Positions 21,226 through 29,731 of a stretch of DNA of 64,000 nt are shown in pieces; the first letter of the stretch is position 1; each line of letters begins with the position of its first letter. A program made the translations under genes and the position numbers. The DNA is taken from the NCBI GenBank assembly GCA_016717655.1, contig JADKFC010000007.1, positions 124,001 to 188,000 of the forward strand. The letters are read 5' to 3'. Source of the stretch: Saprospiraceae bacterium. GTDB taxonomy: Bacteria > Bacteroidota > Bacteroidia > Chitinophagales > Saprospiraceae. Under the pieces are notes generated by a model. That model worked only from the letters and a program-made list of their open reading frames with translations, searched no databases and was not told where the DNA came from.

Positions 21226-21969
21226 ATGGCTGGAAAATCATTTTACGAATCCCGAAACCCGATGATCCATGAAGAATCCATTGCTAAGATATCCGCTAAA
21301 GATGGATACTTGAGTGGTGAGACAATGAGTATTGACCGCGCAATCAACAAAACGCTGATTCTTTTCTCCATTCTTGTAATCACTTCATTTATCAGCTACA
21401 TTATGCCTTCCACCCTTCTGATGATTACAGGAGCGATTGGTGGCTTGATTGCTGTTTTGGTGGCTAGCTTTAAGCCCCATACTTCTCCCATAGCTGCCCC
21501 GGTTTACACCGCATTTGAAGGACTTTTTGTTGGTTCTATTTCTGCAGTTTATGCAGCTCAGACACAAGGCATTGTATTTAATGCAATCAGTCTCACATTT
21601 GGCACCCTCTTATTAATGGTCATACTATATAAATACAAAATCATTACAGTTACTGACAAGTTGAGGTCTGGTATTATTATAGCCACTGGGGCAATTGCGC
21701 TGGTTTATCTCCTTGGATTTATTTTTCAATTGTTTGGATACAATATTCCTTACATCCACCAGGGAGGTCTGATGGGAATCGGCTTTTCTTTGCTGGTGAT
21801 CGGCATTGCCGCCCTCAACCTGCTCTTAGATTTTGATAACTTTGACAAGGCAGAAAAATATGGTGCTCCCAAGTACATGGAGTGGTTTTGTGCTATGGGC
21901 CTGATGGTCACACTTGTTTGGCTGTACATTGAATTTCTTAGATTGTTGTCGAAGTTGAACAGAGACTAA
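21226..21969 (+). CDS. Bax inhibitor-1 / YccA-like membrane protein
   Basis: 247 residues with an amphipathic N-terminal 40 residues and about seven hydrophobic segments from residue 46 onward. The layout and motifs such as PVYTAFEGLFVGSISAVY and the acidic C-terminal helix pair fit the BaxI_1 branch of the Bax-inhibitor-1 superfamily (bacterial YbhL/YccA-like), whose studied members are pH-sensitive calcium leak channels or modulators of membrane proteases. Its role here is unknown. A -7-like TTATCTTGCA lies shortly before the start, and a terminator hairpin follows. Confidence 0.88.
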   Translation: MAGKSFYESRNPMIHEESIAKISAKDGYLSGETMSIDRAINKTLILFSILVITSFISYIMPSTLLMITGAIGGLIAVLVASFKPHTSPIAAPVYTAFEGLFVGSISAVYAAQTQGIVFNAISLTFGTLLLMVILYKYKIITVTDKLRSGIIIATGAIALVYLLGFIFQLFGYNIPYIHQGGLMGIGFSLLVIGIAALNLLLDFDNFDKAEKYGAPKYMEWFCAMGLMVTLVWLYIEFLRLLSKLNRD

Positions 21970-21990
21970 TTTGCTAAACTAATGATATAG

Positions 21991-22012
21991 AGGGGCTACG
22001 GCCCCTTTTTTT
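21991..22012 (+). terminator. intrinsic terminator after the Bax-inhibitor-like gene
   Basis: AGGGGC, loop TACG, GCCCCT, then seven T. It is a short, GC-rich stem placed 22 bases after the stop codon. Confidence 0.88.
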
Positions 22013-22078
22013 ATGTCCAGTACTTTTTATTTTGATTCAATGTTTCGAAAATATTGATAAAATTAAAATATCGTTTTG

Positions 22079-22086
22079 TATATTTG
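22079..22086 (+). promoter_or_regulatory. TAnnTTTG -7 element
   Basis: TATATTTG lies 24 bases before the ATG at 22111. It supports that start over a longer in-frame ATG at 22054, which would lie upstream of the promoter. Confidence 0.55.
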
Positions 22087-22110
22087 TTAAACAACAATCT
22101 AATATACAAA

Positions 22111-22656
22111 ATGAATACAAGATCTATTTTTGCCATCCTCGTTGGAGGTGTTTTGCTTTTCATGTGGCAGTTTATGTCATGGACGATACTCAATATTCAT
22201 GGAGGTAACCAAAAGTATACGGCCAAACAAAACGAAATCATTCAGTTTTTAGATCAAAATCTGGAAGGTGAAGGAAGCTACTTCTTGCCCAATTTCCCTC
22301 CGGGAACACCTCAGGAAGAACAACAGGCCAAAATGGAAGCCTCAAAGGGCCAGCCATGGGCAACCATCGCATTTCACAAGGCCATGGATATGAACATGGG
22401 CTTGAACATGGTAAGAGGTTTGTTGATCAATTTTGTTGCCATCGCCTTGTTAATGTGGGTATTGATGCAGTTTGCTAACAGAGGTTTTAAGGAATTCTTT
22501 ATGGCTTCGTTGTTTACGGGTTTGATATGCTATTTTACGGGGTCATATACTTTTAGTATTTGGTATGAAACCAATTCCATGCCCGACTTGATAGACGCTG
22601 TCGCAAGCTGGTCGCTGGTAGGATTATGGCTTGGATATTTTATGAAGGAAAAATAA
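22111..22656 (+). CDS. uncharacterised integral membrane protein
   Basis: 181 residues with one N-terminal hydrophobic segment (about 5-25), a soluble loop (about 30-100) containing a proline-rich patch (YFLPNFPPGTPQEE), and three further hydrophobic segments (about 102-122, 130-147 and 158-177). I do not recognise the family. The 3' end overlaps the converging pseudouridine synthase gene by 33 bases. Confidence 0.7.
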   Translation: MNTRSIFAILVGGVLLFMWQFMSWTILNIHGGNQKYTAKQNEIIQFLDQNLEGEGSYFLPNFPPGTPQEEQQAKMEASKGQPWATIAFHKAMDMNMGLNMVRGLLINFVAIALLMWVLMQFANRGFKEFFMASLFTGLICYFTGSYTFSIWYETNSMPDLIDAVASWSLVGLWLGYFMKEK

Positions 22657-23376
22657 GTTGGGGTCAGAAAAAAAAGCGGGTAGCTGACAGCCAAGCAGCT
22701 CAGCAGTTTTTATAAATTCTGGCGGAAGAGGTGCAAAAAATGAGAATGCATTCTCATTTTGGGTATTTAGAAGTACCAGACTGATGGCATGTAAGGGCAT
22801 ATGGTGAATGTCAAGATTTTCACCCAATAGTTTATTCTGTTTATTGCATCCATGGGGTCTATCGGCCACTATAGGGTGAAAAATATGCGCTGCATGTCGT
22901 CTGATTTGGTGCATTCGACCTGTTTCGGGATAAAACATTACCAGAGAATACCTGGAAGTGCTAAAGTTTTTATGTGCCAGATCAATTTCAGATTTGTGAA
23001 TTACCCTGTAGCGGGTAATGGCTTCCTGCGATTTGCCAGATTCCGTTTTTAACGGATAATCAATAATGCCCTCATCTTGCATAAATCCCCGACAAATGGT
23101 GACGTAGGTCTTTACTGTCCTCCGTTCCTCAAAAGTTTTATTAAATTGTATTAAGCTGGCTTTACTTTTTGCAAATAAAAGCACACCAGTTGTTTTTCGA
23201 TCTAGCCTGTGAATGGGATATACATGGCTGCCTACATAGTCCCGCACCGGATACATTAAAATATGCTCCGATTTGGCATCAAGGCTGCTTTTGTGCACAA
23301 AATAGCCATATGGCTTGTTGATGACTATGAGGTCTTGGTCCTCATAAATGATGAGGTCCTGGATGGAGGAAATCAT
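22624..23376 (-). CDS. RluA-family pseudouridine synthase, TruC-like
   Basis: 250 residues. Isomerises specific uridines in tRNA or rRNA. The family motif HRLDRKTTG contains the catalytic aspartate Asp59; PETGRMHQIRRHAAHIFHPI resembles the TruC (tRNA U65) subgroup more than RluC/RluD, and there is no S4 domain at the N-terminus. The start ATG overlaps the stop of the upstream small membrane-protein gene (ATGA), so translation is coupled. The target RNA position cannot be decided from sequence alone. Confidence 0.87.
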   Translation of the reverse strand: MISSIQDLIIYEDQDLIVINKPYGYFVHKSSLDAKSEHILMYPVRDYVGSHVYPIHRLDRKTTGVLLFAKSKASLIQFNKTFEERRTVKTYVTICRGFMQDEGIIDYPLKTESGKSQEAITRYRVIHKSEIDLAHKNFSTSRYSLVMFYPETGRMHQIRRHAAHIFHPIVADRPHGCNKQNKLLGENLDIHHMPLHAISLVLLNTQNENAFSFFAPLPPEFIKTAELLGCQLPAFFSDPNLFFLHKISKP

Positions 23377-23663
23377 CTGATTAAATAGCCAATAATGGCA
23401 ATCAGAGCGATCAACCCAGTTGCGATAAACAGGCTGTTTCTGATGTTATTGGTAAAGGCAAGGATATGGTATTGATGTTGAGGATATTTCTGTAAAATCT
23501 CATCCCTCATTTTACCACCATCAAGCATGTGTTTAAGAGAAAATTCAATCTTGTTTTGGACCAGGTATTTGTAGTGTTTGAATACTTTGACACGAAAGTA
23601 AACATTGAAAAAAAGCATAAGGCAAAAAAGGCCAATGACAAGGGTAATCACAAAAGAATTCAT
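23373..23663 (-). CDS. small membrane protein of unknown function
   Basis: 96 residues with a hydrophobic helix at each end (about 3-23 and 75-95) and a polar, basic loop between them (KVFKHYKYLVQNKIEFSLKHML). ATGA overlap with the pseudouridine synthase gene downstream and a nine-base gap from the NlpC/P60-like gene upstream place it in the same operon. I do not recognise the family. Confidence 0.7.
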   Translation of the reverse strand: MNSFVITLVIGLFCLMLFFNVYFRVKVFKHYKYLVQNKIEFSLKHMLDGGKMRDEILQKYPQHQYHILAFTNNIRNSLFIATGLIALIAIIGYLIR

Positions 23664-23672
23664 AGGGCAAAG

Positions 23673-24509
23673 TTAAGGTGTCAGGTGCGGAACTCTACCA
23701 ATATATCTGAGTTTGTGACTATATTTTTTTGTTTCTCTGTTGTAAATACCCTCATGGTCTAATTTGTCAATCCTTGCTTTTTCAGCAACATGGAGCACCT
23801 GGCCATCGGAAAGGACAATTCCCAGATGGTCTATTTCATCATTTTTATTGATGAAAAAAGCAATATCACCAGGACTAGCCTGTTCAGTAAAATGGATGAC
23901 ATCAAAGTCAAATTTCAACAATTGTTCCAAAGTCCGAGGCAAAGCAAATCCGGCACACTTATAAATCAATTGCACCAAAGCGATTTTATCCAGGCCAAAG
24001 ACAGATCTGCCCCCGTGGATAAATGGTGCGTTGACAAACCGTCGCGATAATTTTTCCATGATTTCAGGACCAAATTTAACTTCCTGAAACCCCGAAGCCT
24101 GACCACTGTAAACGTATTTTCCGGCCGCAGTTTTAAAAACCATACCATCGTATTCAGGTAATGAAGAGGCTATCAACACTGGAAAACTAACATCATTATT
24201 CATTAAAACCTGACATACTTCAAGCGCAACAGAAAAGTTGGAAGAGAACTTCTTGTGCATTTCAGGCGTAATCTCACTTAGCTGACGCAAATCTGCCCAA
24301 GCTTCGGTTCCATCAAAATCAGTAATTATTTTGGCCCATTGCTTGTTTTTGCGCGAGATAATTTGAGCCGTTTCACCAAATAAAATCTGAGAAACCAAAG
24401 GAGATCCTTCTGATGGCTTTGTGTATAAAGCTACCAGAGAAAGGTCACACATTAAATAATCGCTTTGCTGCAATTTTACTTTTCGGCCCACATGCATTAT
24501 TCTTTGCAC
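23673..24509 (-). CDS. NlpC/P60-like protein lacking the catalytic cysteine
   Basis: 278 residues from the longest start; an ATG at 24452 (MCDLSLVALYTKPSEG) is an alternative that better matches the usual N-terminus. The first half has bacterial SH3-like features (LVALYTKP, ILFGETAQII). The second half follows NlpC/P60: FIHGGRSVFGLD, then IALVQLIYKCAG where active enzymes have D-C-S-G. Here Asp174 is followed by Lys175-Ile176-Ala177, so the nucleophile is absent, while the two histidines (His228 in IDHLGIVL and His240 in VLHVAEK) are kept. No single-base frame change restores a cysteine. It is probably an inactive wall-binding homologue of murein endopeptidases. No signal peptide is evident. 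Confidence 0.8.
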   Translation of the reverse strand: MQRIMHVGRKVKLQQSDYLMCDLSLVALYTKPSEGSPLVSQILFGETAQIISRKNKQWAKIITDFDGTEAWADLRQLSEITPEMHKKFSSNFSVALEVCQVLMNNDVSFPVLIASSLPEYDGMVFKTAAGKYVYSGQASGFQEVKFGPEIMEKLSRRFVNAPFIHGGRSVFGLDKIALVQLIYKCAGFALPRTLEQLLKFDFDVIHFTEQASPGDIAFFINKNDEIDHLGIVLSDGQVLHVAEKARIDKLDHEGIYNRETKKYSHKLRYIGRVPHLTP

Positions 24510-24553
24510 AATACTGCCAAAAATGGTGCCAGAATTGTTGAATCTGCTTATGC

Positions 24554-25636
24554 CTAATCTACCCAGTCGGCCAAAAAAAGATTGGTATCTCTGGTGCCAT
24601 TGTTGTTTCTGTTGCTTGCAAAAATCAACTTTTTACCGTCAAATGAAAACATTGGAAATGAGTCAAATGCAGTGTCGTAAGTGATTTGTTCCAGGCCGGT
24701 GCCATCAAGATTGATCATATACAGATTAAACGGAAATCCTCTTTTTGATTTGTGATTGGAGGAAAATATCACCTTTTTGCCGGAAGGATGGAAAAAAGGA
24801 GCCCAATTGGCATTGCCCAAATCGGTTAGTTTTCTAAGATTTGTGCCATCTGCATTACAAATGTGCAATTCCATTTTAGTAGGCTGTACCAATCCTTCTG
24901 CCAGTAGGTCTTTGTATTCTTTGACATCCTGTTCAGAAGTAGGCCTTGATGCTCTGAAAATGATTTGGCTTCCATCAGGAGAGAAAAAGGCTCCTCCATC
25001 GTACCCCAGTCCACTGGTAATTTGTTTAACCTGACTGCCATCCAAGTTCATGGTATAAAGCTCCAAATCGCCACTTCGCATCGAAGTGAAAACGATTTTA
25101 TCACCCTTGGGAGAAACTGTAGCTTCGGCATCATAACCGGCTTCATTGGTTAGTTTTTTAACAATATTTCCTTTCAGGTCGCCTAAATAGATGTCAAAAT
25201 CTTTATAAATAGGCCACACGTATTTGCCATCGGTCCTCCTTTCTGGAGAATGCGGACATGAGGCTCCACCTTCGTGGGTTGAGGCATATACCAAAGACTT
25301 ACCATCTGGTAAAAAATAGGAGCAGGTTGTCCTTCCTTTTCCGGTTGAAACAAGTGGGGGCGTCTTGCCCTTTTCCCATTTTTCGAGGTCAAAATAAAAG
25401 ATCTGATCGCATTCGGCACCCCAAATGGTATTGGTAGCCTGAAATACTATTTTTTTATCGTCAAAACTCCAGTATGCCTCGGCATTATCCCCCCCGAAAG
25501 TGAGTTGACGGATGTTTTTAAGGTGTTTTTCCTCTGGGTATCTTACAGGAGCTTCATTGGAGCCCTGGGGCAATTGAGTGGTCTTACAGGCCGTAAACAA
25601 TGAACCCACAACCACTAAAGTTAAAATTTTGTGCAT
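24554..25636 (-). CDS. TolB-like beta-propeller lipoprotein
   Basis: 360 residues. The N-terminus has a lipobox (SLFTAC, lipidated Cys17). The rest is a WD40-like/TolB propeller with repeated PD40 motifs such as EATVSPKGDKIVFTSMRSGD, GAFFSPDGSQIIFRASR, APFFHPSGKKVIFSSN and FPMFSFDGKKLIFASNR. These fold into six or so blades and usually bind other proteins or peptides in the periplasm. No partner (tolA, pal, peptidase domain) is beside it, so this is not TolB proper. Role unknown. Confidence 0.88.
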   Translation of the reverse strand: MHKILTLVVVGSLFTACKTTQLPQGSNEAPVRYPEEKHLKNIRQLTFGGDNAEAYWSFDDKKIVFQATNTIWGAECDQIFYFDLEKWEKGKTPPLVSTGKGRTTCSYFLPDGKSLVYASTHEGGASCPHSPERRTDGKYVWPIYKDFDIYLGDLKGNIVKKLTNEAGYDAEATVSPKGDKIVFTSMRSGDLELYTMNLDGSQVKQITSGLGYDGGAFFSPDGSQIIFRASRPTSEQDVKEYKDLLAEGLVQPTKMELHICNADGTNLRKLTDLGNANWAPFFHPSGKKVIFSSNHKSKRGFPFNLYMINLDGTGLEQITYDTAFDSFPMFSFDGKKLIFASNRNNNGTRDTNLFLADWVD

Positions 25637-25665
25637 ATGCTATTTTATAATTCGACGCGAAAATA

Positions 25666-26133
25666 CTAAGATTGGACCAAAATATCCTTTTTTGAAACTG
25701 GGTTGAGTTTAGTACCTTTTACGGTTGCCTCAGCCTCAATTCGATATTCCGATTTTACACCCTTTATGAATTTGGCCATTTTTACTATGCCGGCAGCTAA
25801 AAAGTTTTTATCCTGGATCTTATCCATTTCGGACTGATAATACTTAAATGGAAGTTCAAATGGAATTTCAATGATTTCATCTTTTTTCAATGAGAAGCCC
25901 TCATTTAAATCCATGGAACCTACATTGTATTCATCAATTAACTTGTCTTTTTTCCTACCTCTGTGGTATTTTTCAATGATTCTGATGTTTATGTTGGTGA
26001 CTTCACTATCCATGATGGTGATCAGTCTAACCTTCCCACTTGCCATGCCGGTAGAAAGTTTGACGGGTTGATTGACTTCTACATCAATTTTAACACCTTC
26101 AATGCCCAGCATTCTTTTGATTTGTCCAAACAT
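25666..26133 (-). CDS. Spo0M-like arrestin-fold protein
   Basis: 155 residues. The pattern MFGQIKRMLGIEGVKIDVEVNQPVKLSTGMASGKVRLI and later EIIEIPFELPF fits the Spo0M (SpoOM) family, arrestin-like beta-sandwich proteins of unknown biochemical role named after a Bacillus sporulation gene. No sporulation is implied here. The gene lies 29 bases before the TolB-like gene on the same strand. No signal peptide; probably cytoplasmic. Confidence 0.75.
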   Translation of the reverse strand: MFGQIKRMLGIEGVKIDVEVNQPVKLSTGMASGKVRLITIMDSEVTNINIRIIEKYHRGRKKDKLIDEYNVGSMDLNEGFSLKKDEIIEIPFELPFKYYQSEMDKIQDKNFLAAGIVKMAKFIKGVKSEYRIEAEATVKGTKLNPVSKKDILVQS

Positions 26134-26209
26134 GTTGATTTTTTATGCAAAATTACGGTAATTGGGACTTTGGTGCCCAGGTTATCGATCAATGCGGGTG
26201 ATGATTCTA

Positions 26210-27394
26210 TCAGTTGGCGATTACAGGCAAGTCAAGATAACCTTTATAGGCCTTATCTGTCTCAAAAACAACATCTGAGTAGTCACAAATCACATTGTAC
26301 AATGTGTCTCTTTCAATCGGCCTTCGCCCTACCCTCTTAATTAAGGTAACCAGTTGCTCAGTTGTCATTGCCGGGTTTTGCTCTTCAGAGCCTGCCATAG
26401 AGTAAATTTTTGTGGTATCATCTATGGTTCCATCCACATCATCTACTCCAAATGAAAGTGAAATTTGCGCAATATCTCTGCTGATCATGGGCCAATAAGC
26501 TTTGATGTGGTCAAAATTGTCGAGATAAATCCTGGAAACAGCATAGTTTTTAAGGTCATCAATGAGGCTTACTTCAGGTAAATGGCTCATTTGGTTGTCT
26601 TTGTTCCTGAATTTCAGCGGAATAAAAGTTTGAAATCCGCCGGTTTTGTCCTGGAGTTGACGAAGCAAGTCCAGATGGTGTACCCTATGCCCAAAGTTCT
26701 CAATGTGTCCATACAACATAGTGGCATTGGACTTACAGCCTAGTTTGTGCCATATTTCATGAATTTCTAACCATTGGGCACCGGAACATTTTCCTCCTGC
26801 AATTTGGTCTCTGATCTCGGGATGGAAAATTTCAGCTCCTCCACCGGGTAACGAATCGAGTCCTGCCTCCTTCATCAAAGCCATGCCATCTTCATAAGTG
26901 ATTTTGTCCTTTTTGAACATATAGTGGTACTCAACCGGAGTGAGGGCCTTTATATGTAATTCAGGACGGTGGGCTTTAATGGCCTTAAATAGATCACTAT
27001 AAAATTTGGTGTCGTATTGGGGTAAAACTCCACCCACTATGTGGACTTCAGTAACAGCTTGATTGTCATACGATTTCACAATGTCCATCATGTCTTCAAG
27101 CGTGTATTCCCACCCCTCGCTTCTTTTTTTAATCAATCGGGAATAGCTGCAAAATGTACAGGTGTAAAGACATATGTTGGTCGGTTCAAGGTGAAAATTG
27201 CGGTTAAAATAGGTGGCGTCACCATGTTTTTTTTCTCTTATATGATTGGCCAACAGGCCCAACAATGGGAGATCTGCTCTTTCAAACAGGATCAAAGCGT
27301 CTTCATTCGAAATTCGGATGCCATTTAATACCTTTTGGCTGATGTCTTGTAGATCTTTATCCGGATTGGAAACTTCAATAAAAGCAGGCTGCAT
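26210..27394 (-). CDS. mqnE: aminofutalosine synthase MqnE
   Basis: Radical SAM enzyme that joins the adenosyl group to chorismate-derived 3-(1-carboxyvinyloxy)benzoate, giving aminofutalosine, the second step of the futalosine route to menaquinone. 394 residues; the 4Fe-4S cysteines Cys75, Cys79 and Cys82 lie in CLYTCTFCSY. GGVLPQYD, LPGGGAEIFHPEIR and ATMLYGHIEN are typical of the MqnE/MqnC/CofH group, and the overall pattern fits MqnE best. A UbiD-like decarboxylase at 56815-58644 could act later in the same pathway (as MqnL). The candidate structured RNA and terminator lie directly upstream. Confidence 0.9.
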   Translation of the reverse strand: MQPAFIEVSNPDKDLQDISQKVLNGIRISNEDALILFERADLPLLGLLANHIREKKHGDATYFNRNFHLEPTNICLYTCTFCSYSRLIKKRSEGWEYTLEDMMDIVKSYDNQAVTEVHIVGGVLPQYDTKFYSDLFKAIKAHRPELHIKALTPVEYHYMFKKDKITYEDGMALMKEAGLDSLPGGGAEIFHPEIRDQIAGGKCSGAQWLEIHEIWHKLGCKSNATMLYGHIENFGHRVHHLDLLRQLQDKTGGFQTFIPLKFRNKDNQMSHLPEVSLIDDLKNYAVSRIYLDNFDHIKAYWPMISRDIAQISLSFGVDDVDGTIDDTTKIYSMAGSEEQNPAMTTEQLVTLIKRVGRRPIERDTLYNVICDYSDVVFETDKAYKGYLDLPVIAN

Positions 27395-27455
27395 ACAAAA
27401 TTTATGATTATCTACAAAAATAACAGATGAGGAAGCATATGGTTGGGTATTTAAT

Positions 27456-27485
27456 AAAAAAAGATTCCCGGACTTGCCGGGAATC
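27456..27485 (-). terminator. intrinsic terminator between the structured RNA and mqnE
   Basis: On the minus strand: GATTCCCGG, five-base loop, CCGGGAATC, then seven T. The nine-base-pair stem is perfect. It stands 62 bases upstream of the mqnE start, so mqnE needs its own promoter or controlled read-through. Confidence 0.9.
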
Positions 27486-27620
27486 TCATAATCCTTGCCT
27501 GCAGCTCAGGAGCCATAGCTTTTGTTTTCGATTGTTGGTCTCCTGTTATACAAATTGTAAAACGATACCGTTTTATGGGTGACTTCACTAGAGTGAAGCT
27601 GTTACACAGGCAAGATTTCA
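27456..27620 (-). ncRNA. candidate structured RNA ending at an intrinsic terminator
   Basis: The gap between the CBS-domain gene and mqnE folds well on the minus strand. A closing helix pairs 27607-27614 (CTTGCCTG) with 27494-27501 (CAGGCAAG). Inside it are a hairpin CTTCACT/AGTGAAG, a hairpin AAAACG/CGTTTT, and a helix CAGGAG/CTCCTG around an A-rich loop; CCATA before that helix can pair with TATGG in its loop, giving a possible pseudoknot. A strong terminator follows. It could be a standalone small RNA (size close to 6S RNA, though the fold is branched rather than a rod) or a leader that controls mqnE. I cannot assign it to a known class. Confidence 0.55.
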
Positions 27621-27632
27621 GACCACTGATCT

Positions 27633-28061
27633 TTAGCCATTGGACAATACATCTTGGTAAAGTATAGGCTTTTCATATTCTCTGCGGAATTCATACCTCA
27701 ATACATCAAAAGAGGTAACAATTCCTACTAGTTTTTTACCATCTACCACCGGAAGGGCATGAAATCTTCTGTCCAGAAAAAGTTCAGCAGCCGTTCCAAC
27801 TTTATCATCGGAGCCTACCTTGGCAAATTTTACATTCATAACTTCTGCAACAGGAATGTTGTGATAATCGTCAAAACTCCTGTTTAACCGCCAAAGGTCA
27901 TAGGTGGTTATTAAGCCCAATAAATCACCTTCATCGTTAATGACAGGTAAGTGGTGGATCCTGTTTTGGTCAAATAATTTTTTGACATCTTCCAGAGTAC
28001 CGCGCTCAGAAATAGTGATGGGATTGCGCGTCATAATCGTTTGTACAAACTCGTTCATCAT
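27633..28061 (-). CDS. two-CBS-domain protein
   Basis: 142 residues made almost entirely of a CBS pair (about 8-62 and 73-130): TIMTRNPITISERGTLEDVKKLFDQNRIHHLPVI and AEVMNVKFAKVGSDDKVGTAAELFLDRRFHALPVV. Such Bateman modules bind adenosine nucleotides and often regulate partner proteins. No partner domain is fused. The start could be either of two adjacent ATG codons at 28061 or 28058. Confidence 0.88.
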   Translation of the reverse strand: MMNEFVQTIMTRNPITISERGTLEDVKKLFDQNRIHHLPVINDEGDLLGLITTYDLWRLNRSFDDYHNIPVAEVMNVKFAKVGSDDKVGTAAELFLDRRFHALPVVDGKKLVGIVTSFDVLRYEFRREYEKPILYQDVLSNG

Positions 28062-28232
28062 GGTCTAGTAAGTTTGAGGTTTATTAATGAAGGTAATTTA
28101 CGATATTTTATGGTGAAAGTCAATAGGTAATGCAAAATAAATAGTAAGTTTTTCGAAAAATTTCCAAAATCAGTTTAAAAACTGTAATTTATTGACAATT
28201 TAGTTGACAAACAACTGGGTATCAAGTTTTTC

Positions 28233-28273
28233 TGACATTATGTCACCCTGGAGCGTTTAATAATGTATCTTTG
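28233..28273 (+). promoter_or_regulatory. miaB promoter with a palindromic upstream site
   Basis: TATCTTTG at 28266-28273 fits the TAnnTTTG -7 element, 21 bases before the ATG. At 28233-28245 there is a perfect 13-base palindrome, TGACATTATGTCA, centred where the -33 box would lie; two TTGACAA words stand further upstream (28192-28209). The palindrome could be an operator or a replacement for the normal -33 element. Confidence 0.5.
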
Positions 28274-28294
28274 CAGCCTTAAAATTGAGTAAAT

Positions 28295-29731
28295 ATGTAT
28301 GATAACAATCCCACCCTTCAACTGCCTGTAAAAACCATGGTAGAAGGAGATCAGGGGAAGGTATTTGGAGACGAAAATTTTACCCGGGAAGAAGGTCGTA
28401 AATACTTCTACATAGAAAGTTATGGTTGCCAGATGAATTTTTCTGATTCAGAAATTGTGGCTTCCATCCTGGCAGGTTGTGGTTATTTATCAACCAGAAA
28501 TGTAGCCATTGCAGATTTGATTTTTATCAACACCTGCTCTATCCGGGAAAAAGCGGAAGAGACAGTGAGGAAAAGGCTGGCCCAGTTTAACCAATACAAA
28601 GTGGGCAATCCTTCTATGCTTGTGGGTGTGTTGGGTTGCATGGCGGAGAGATTAAAGAGCAGGTTCCTGGAAGAAGAAAAGCTGGTTGATTTGGTTGTAG
28701 GCCCCGATGCTTACAGAGATTTACCCTCATTGATTGCCACCGCTGAAGATGGTGAGAAAGGTATAAATGTGTTCTTATCCCGAGAAGAAACGTATGCAGA
28801 TATCTCACCTATGAGATTGGACAGCAATGGAGTGACTGGCTTTATCTCGATCATGAGGGGATGTGACAACATGTGTTCATTTTGTGTTGTGCCATTTACA
28901 AGGGGCCGTGAAAGAAGCAGGGATCCCTACTCCATTGAAGCCGAAGCCCGCGATATGTTTGCTAAAGGTTACCGCGAGGTGACACTTTTGGGACAAAACG
29001 TTGACTCTTACAAGTGGCAAAACGAAGAAACAGGTGAGAAAGAAAACTTTGCCGGTCTCCTAGCCAGGATTGCTGCTGTTCATAAGGATTTAAGGGTTCG
29101 TTTCAGCACTTCGCATCCAAAGGACATTACAGATGAGGTTTTATATACAATGGCTGCACATGAAAATATTTGCCAGTATATTCACTTACCGGTACAAAGT
29201 GGCAATACAAGAATTCTGGACCTTATGAACCGGACGTATGACAGAGAATGGTATATGGAGAGAATTCAGGCCATACAAAAAATACTACCCGAATGTGCCG
29301 TATCATCTGACATCATAACCGGCTTTTGCACTGAAACCGAAGAAGAGCATCAGGATACGCTGAGTATGATGGAGTTTGCCAAATACTCTATGTCTTACAT
29401 GTTTGCTTATTCGGAAAGACCCGGCACCCTTGCTGCCCGCAAATGGGAAGATGATGTGCCGGAAGAAGTGAAAAAAAGAAGGCTTAACGAGGTAATCCGA
29501 TTGCAAAACCACCTGTCATTGGTTCACAATAAAGCTGATATAGGCAAGTCTTTTAAAGTGTTGATTGAAGGAGATTCCAAAAGATCAGCAGCAGAATGGA
29601 AGGGAAGAAATTCACAGAATAAGATGGTTGTTTTTCCTAAGGAAAATTATAACCATAAGCCTGGCGACTATGTCAATGTAGTGGTACATTCAGCCAGCAG
29701 TGCCACCTTAATAGGAGAAATTATAAAATGA
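28295..29731 (+). CDS. miaB: tRNA-2-methylthio-N6-isopentenyladenosine synthase MiaB
   Basis: Radical SAM methylthiotransferase that adds the 2-methylthio group to i6A37 of tRNAs reading UNN codons. 478 residues. The N-terminal MTTase domain carries the auxiliary cluster cysteines Cys45, Cys81 and Cys115; the radical SAM domain has Cys190-x3-Cys194-x2-Cys197 in RGCDNMCSFC; a TRAM domain ends the protein (SFKVLIEGDS ... LIGEIIK). It overlaps the sigma-54 regulator by ATGA. The order miaB - sigma-54 regulator - lptE recurs in Bacteroidota. Confidence 0.96.
   Translation: MYDNNPTLQLPVKTMVEGDQGKVFGDENFTREEGRKYFYIESYGCQMNFSDSEIVASILAGCGYLSTRNVAIADLIFINTCSIREKAEETVRKRLAQFNQYKVGNPSMLVGVLGCMAERLKSRFLEEEKLVDLVVGPDAYRDLPSLIATAEDGEKGINVFLSREETYADISPMRLDSNGVTGFISIMRGCDNMCSFCVVPFTRGRERSRDPYSIEAEARDMFAKGYREVTLLGQNVDSYKWQNEETGEKENFAGLLARIAAVHKDLRVRFSTSHPKDITDEVLYTMAAHENICQYIHLPVQSGNTRILDLMNRTYDREWYMERIQAIQKILPECAVSSDIITGFCTETEEEHQDTLSMMEFAKYSMSYMFAYSERPGTLAARKWEDDVPEEVKKRRLNEVIRLQNHLSLVHNKADIGKSFKVLIEGDSKRSAAEWKGRNSQNKMVVFPKENYNHKPGDYVNVVVHSASSATLIGEIIK

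Noticed and set aside
27456..27620. Identification as 6S RNA, SAM-I riboswitch or SRP RNA
   Set aside because: Size is compatible with 6S but the fold is branched rather than a rod with a central bubble; SAM-I and SRP core sequences are absent.
27594..27632. Twelve-codon leader peptide on the minus strand (MAKDQWSEILPV)
   Set aside because: It overlaps the stop of the CBS-domain gene and pairs within the closing helix; no codon bias or regulatory logic supports it.
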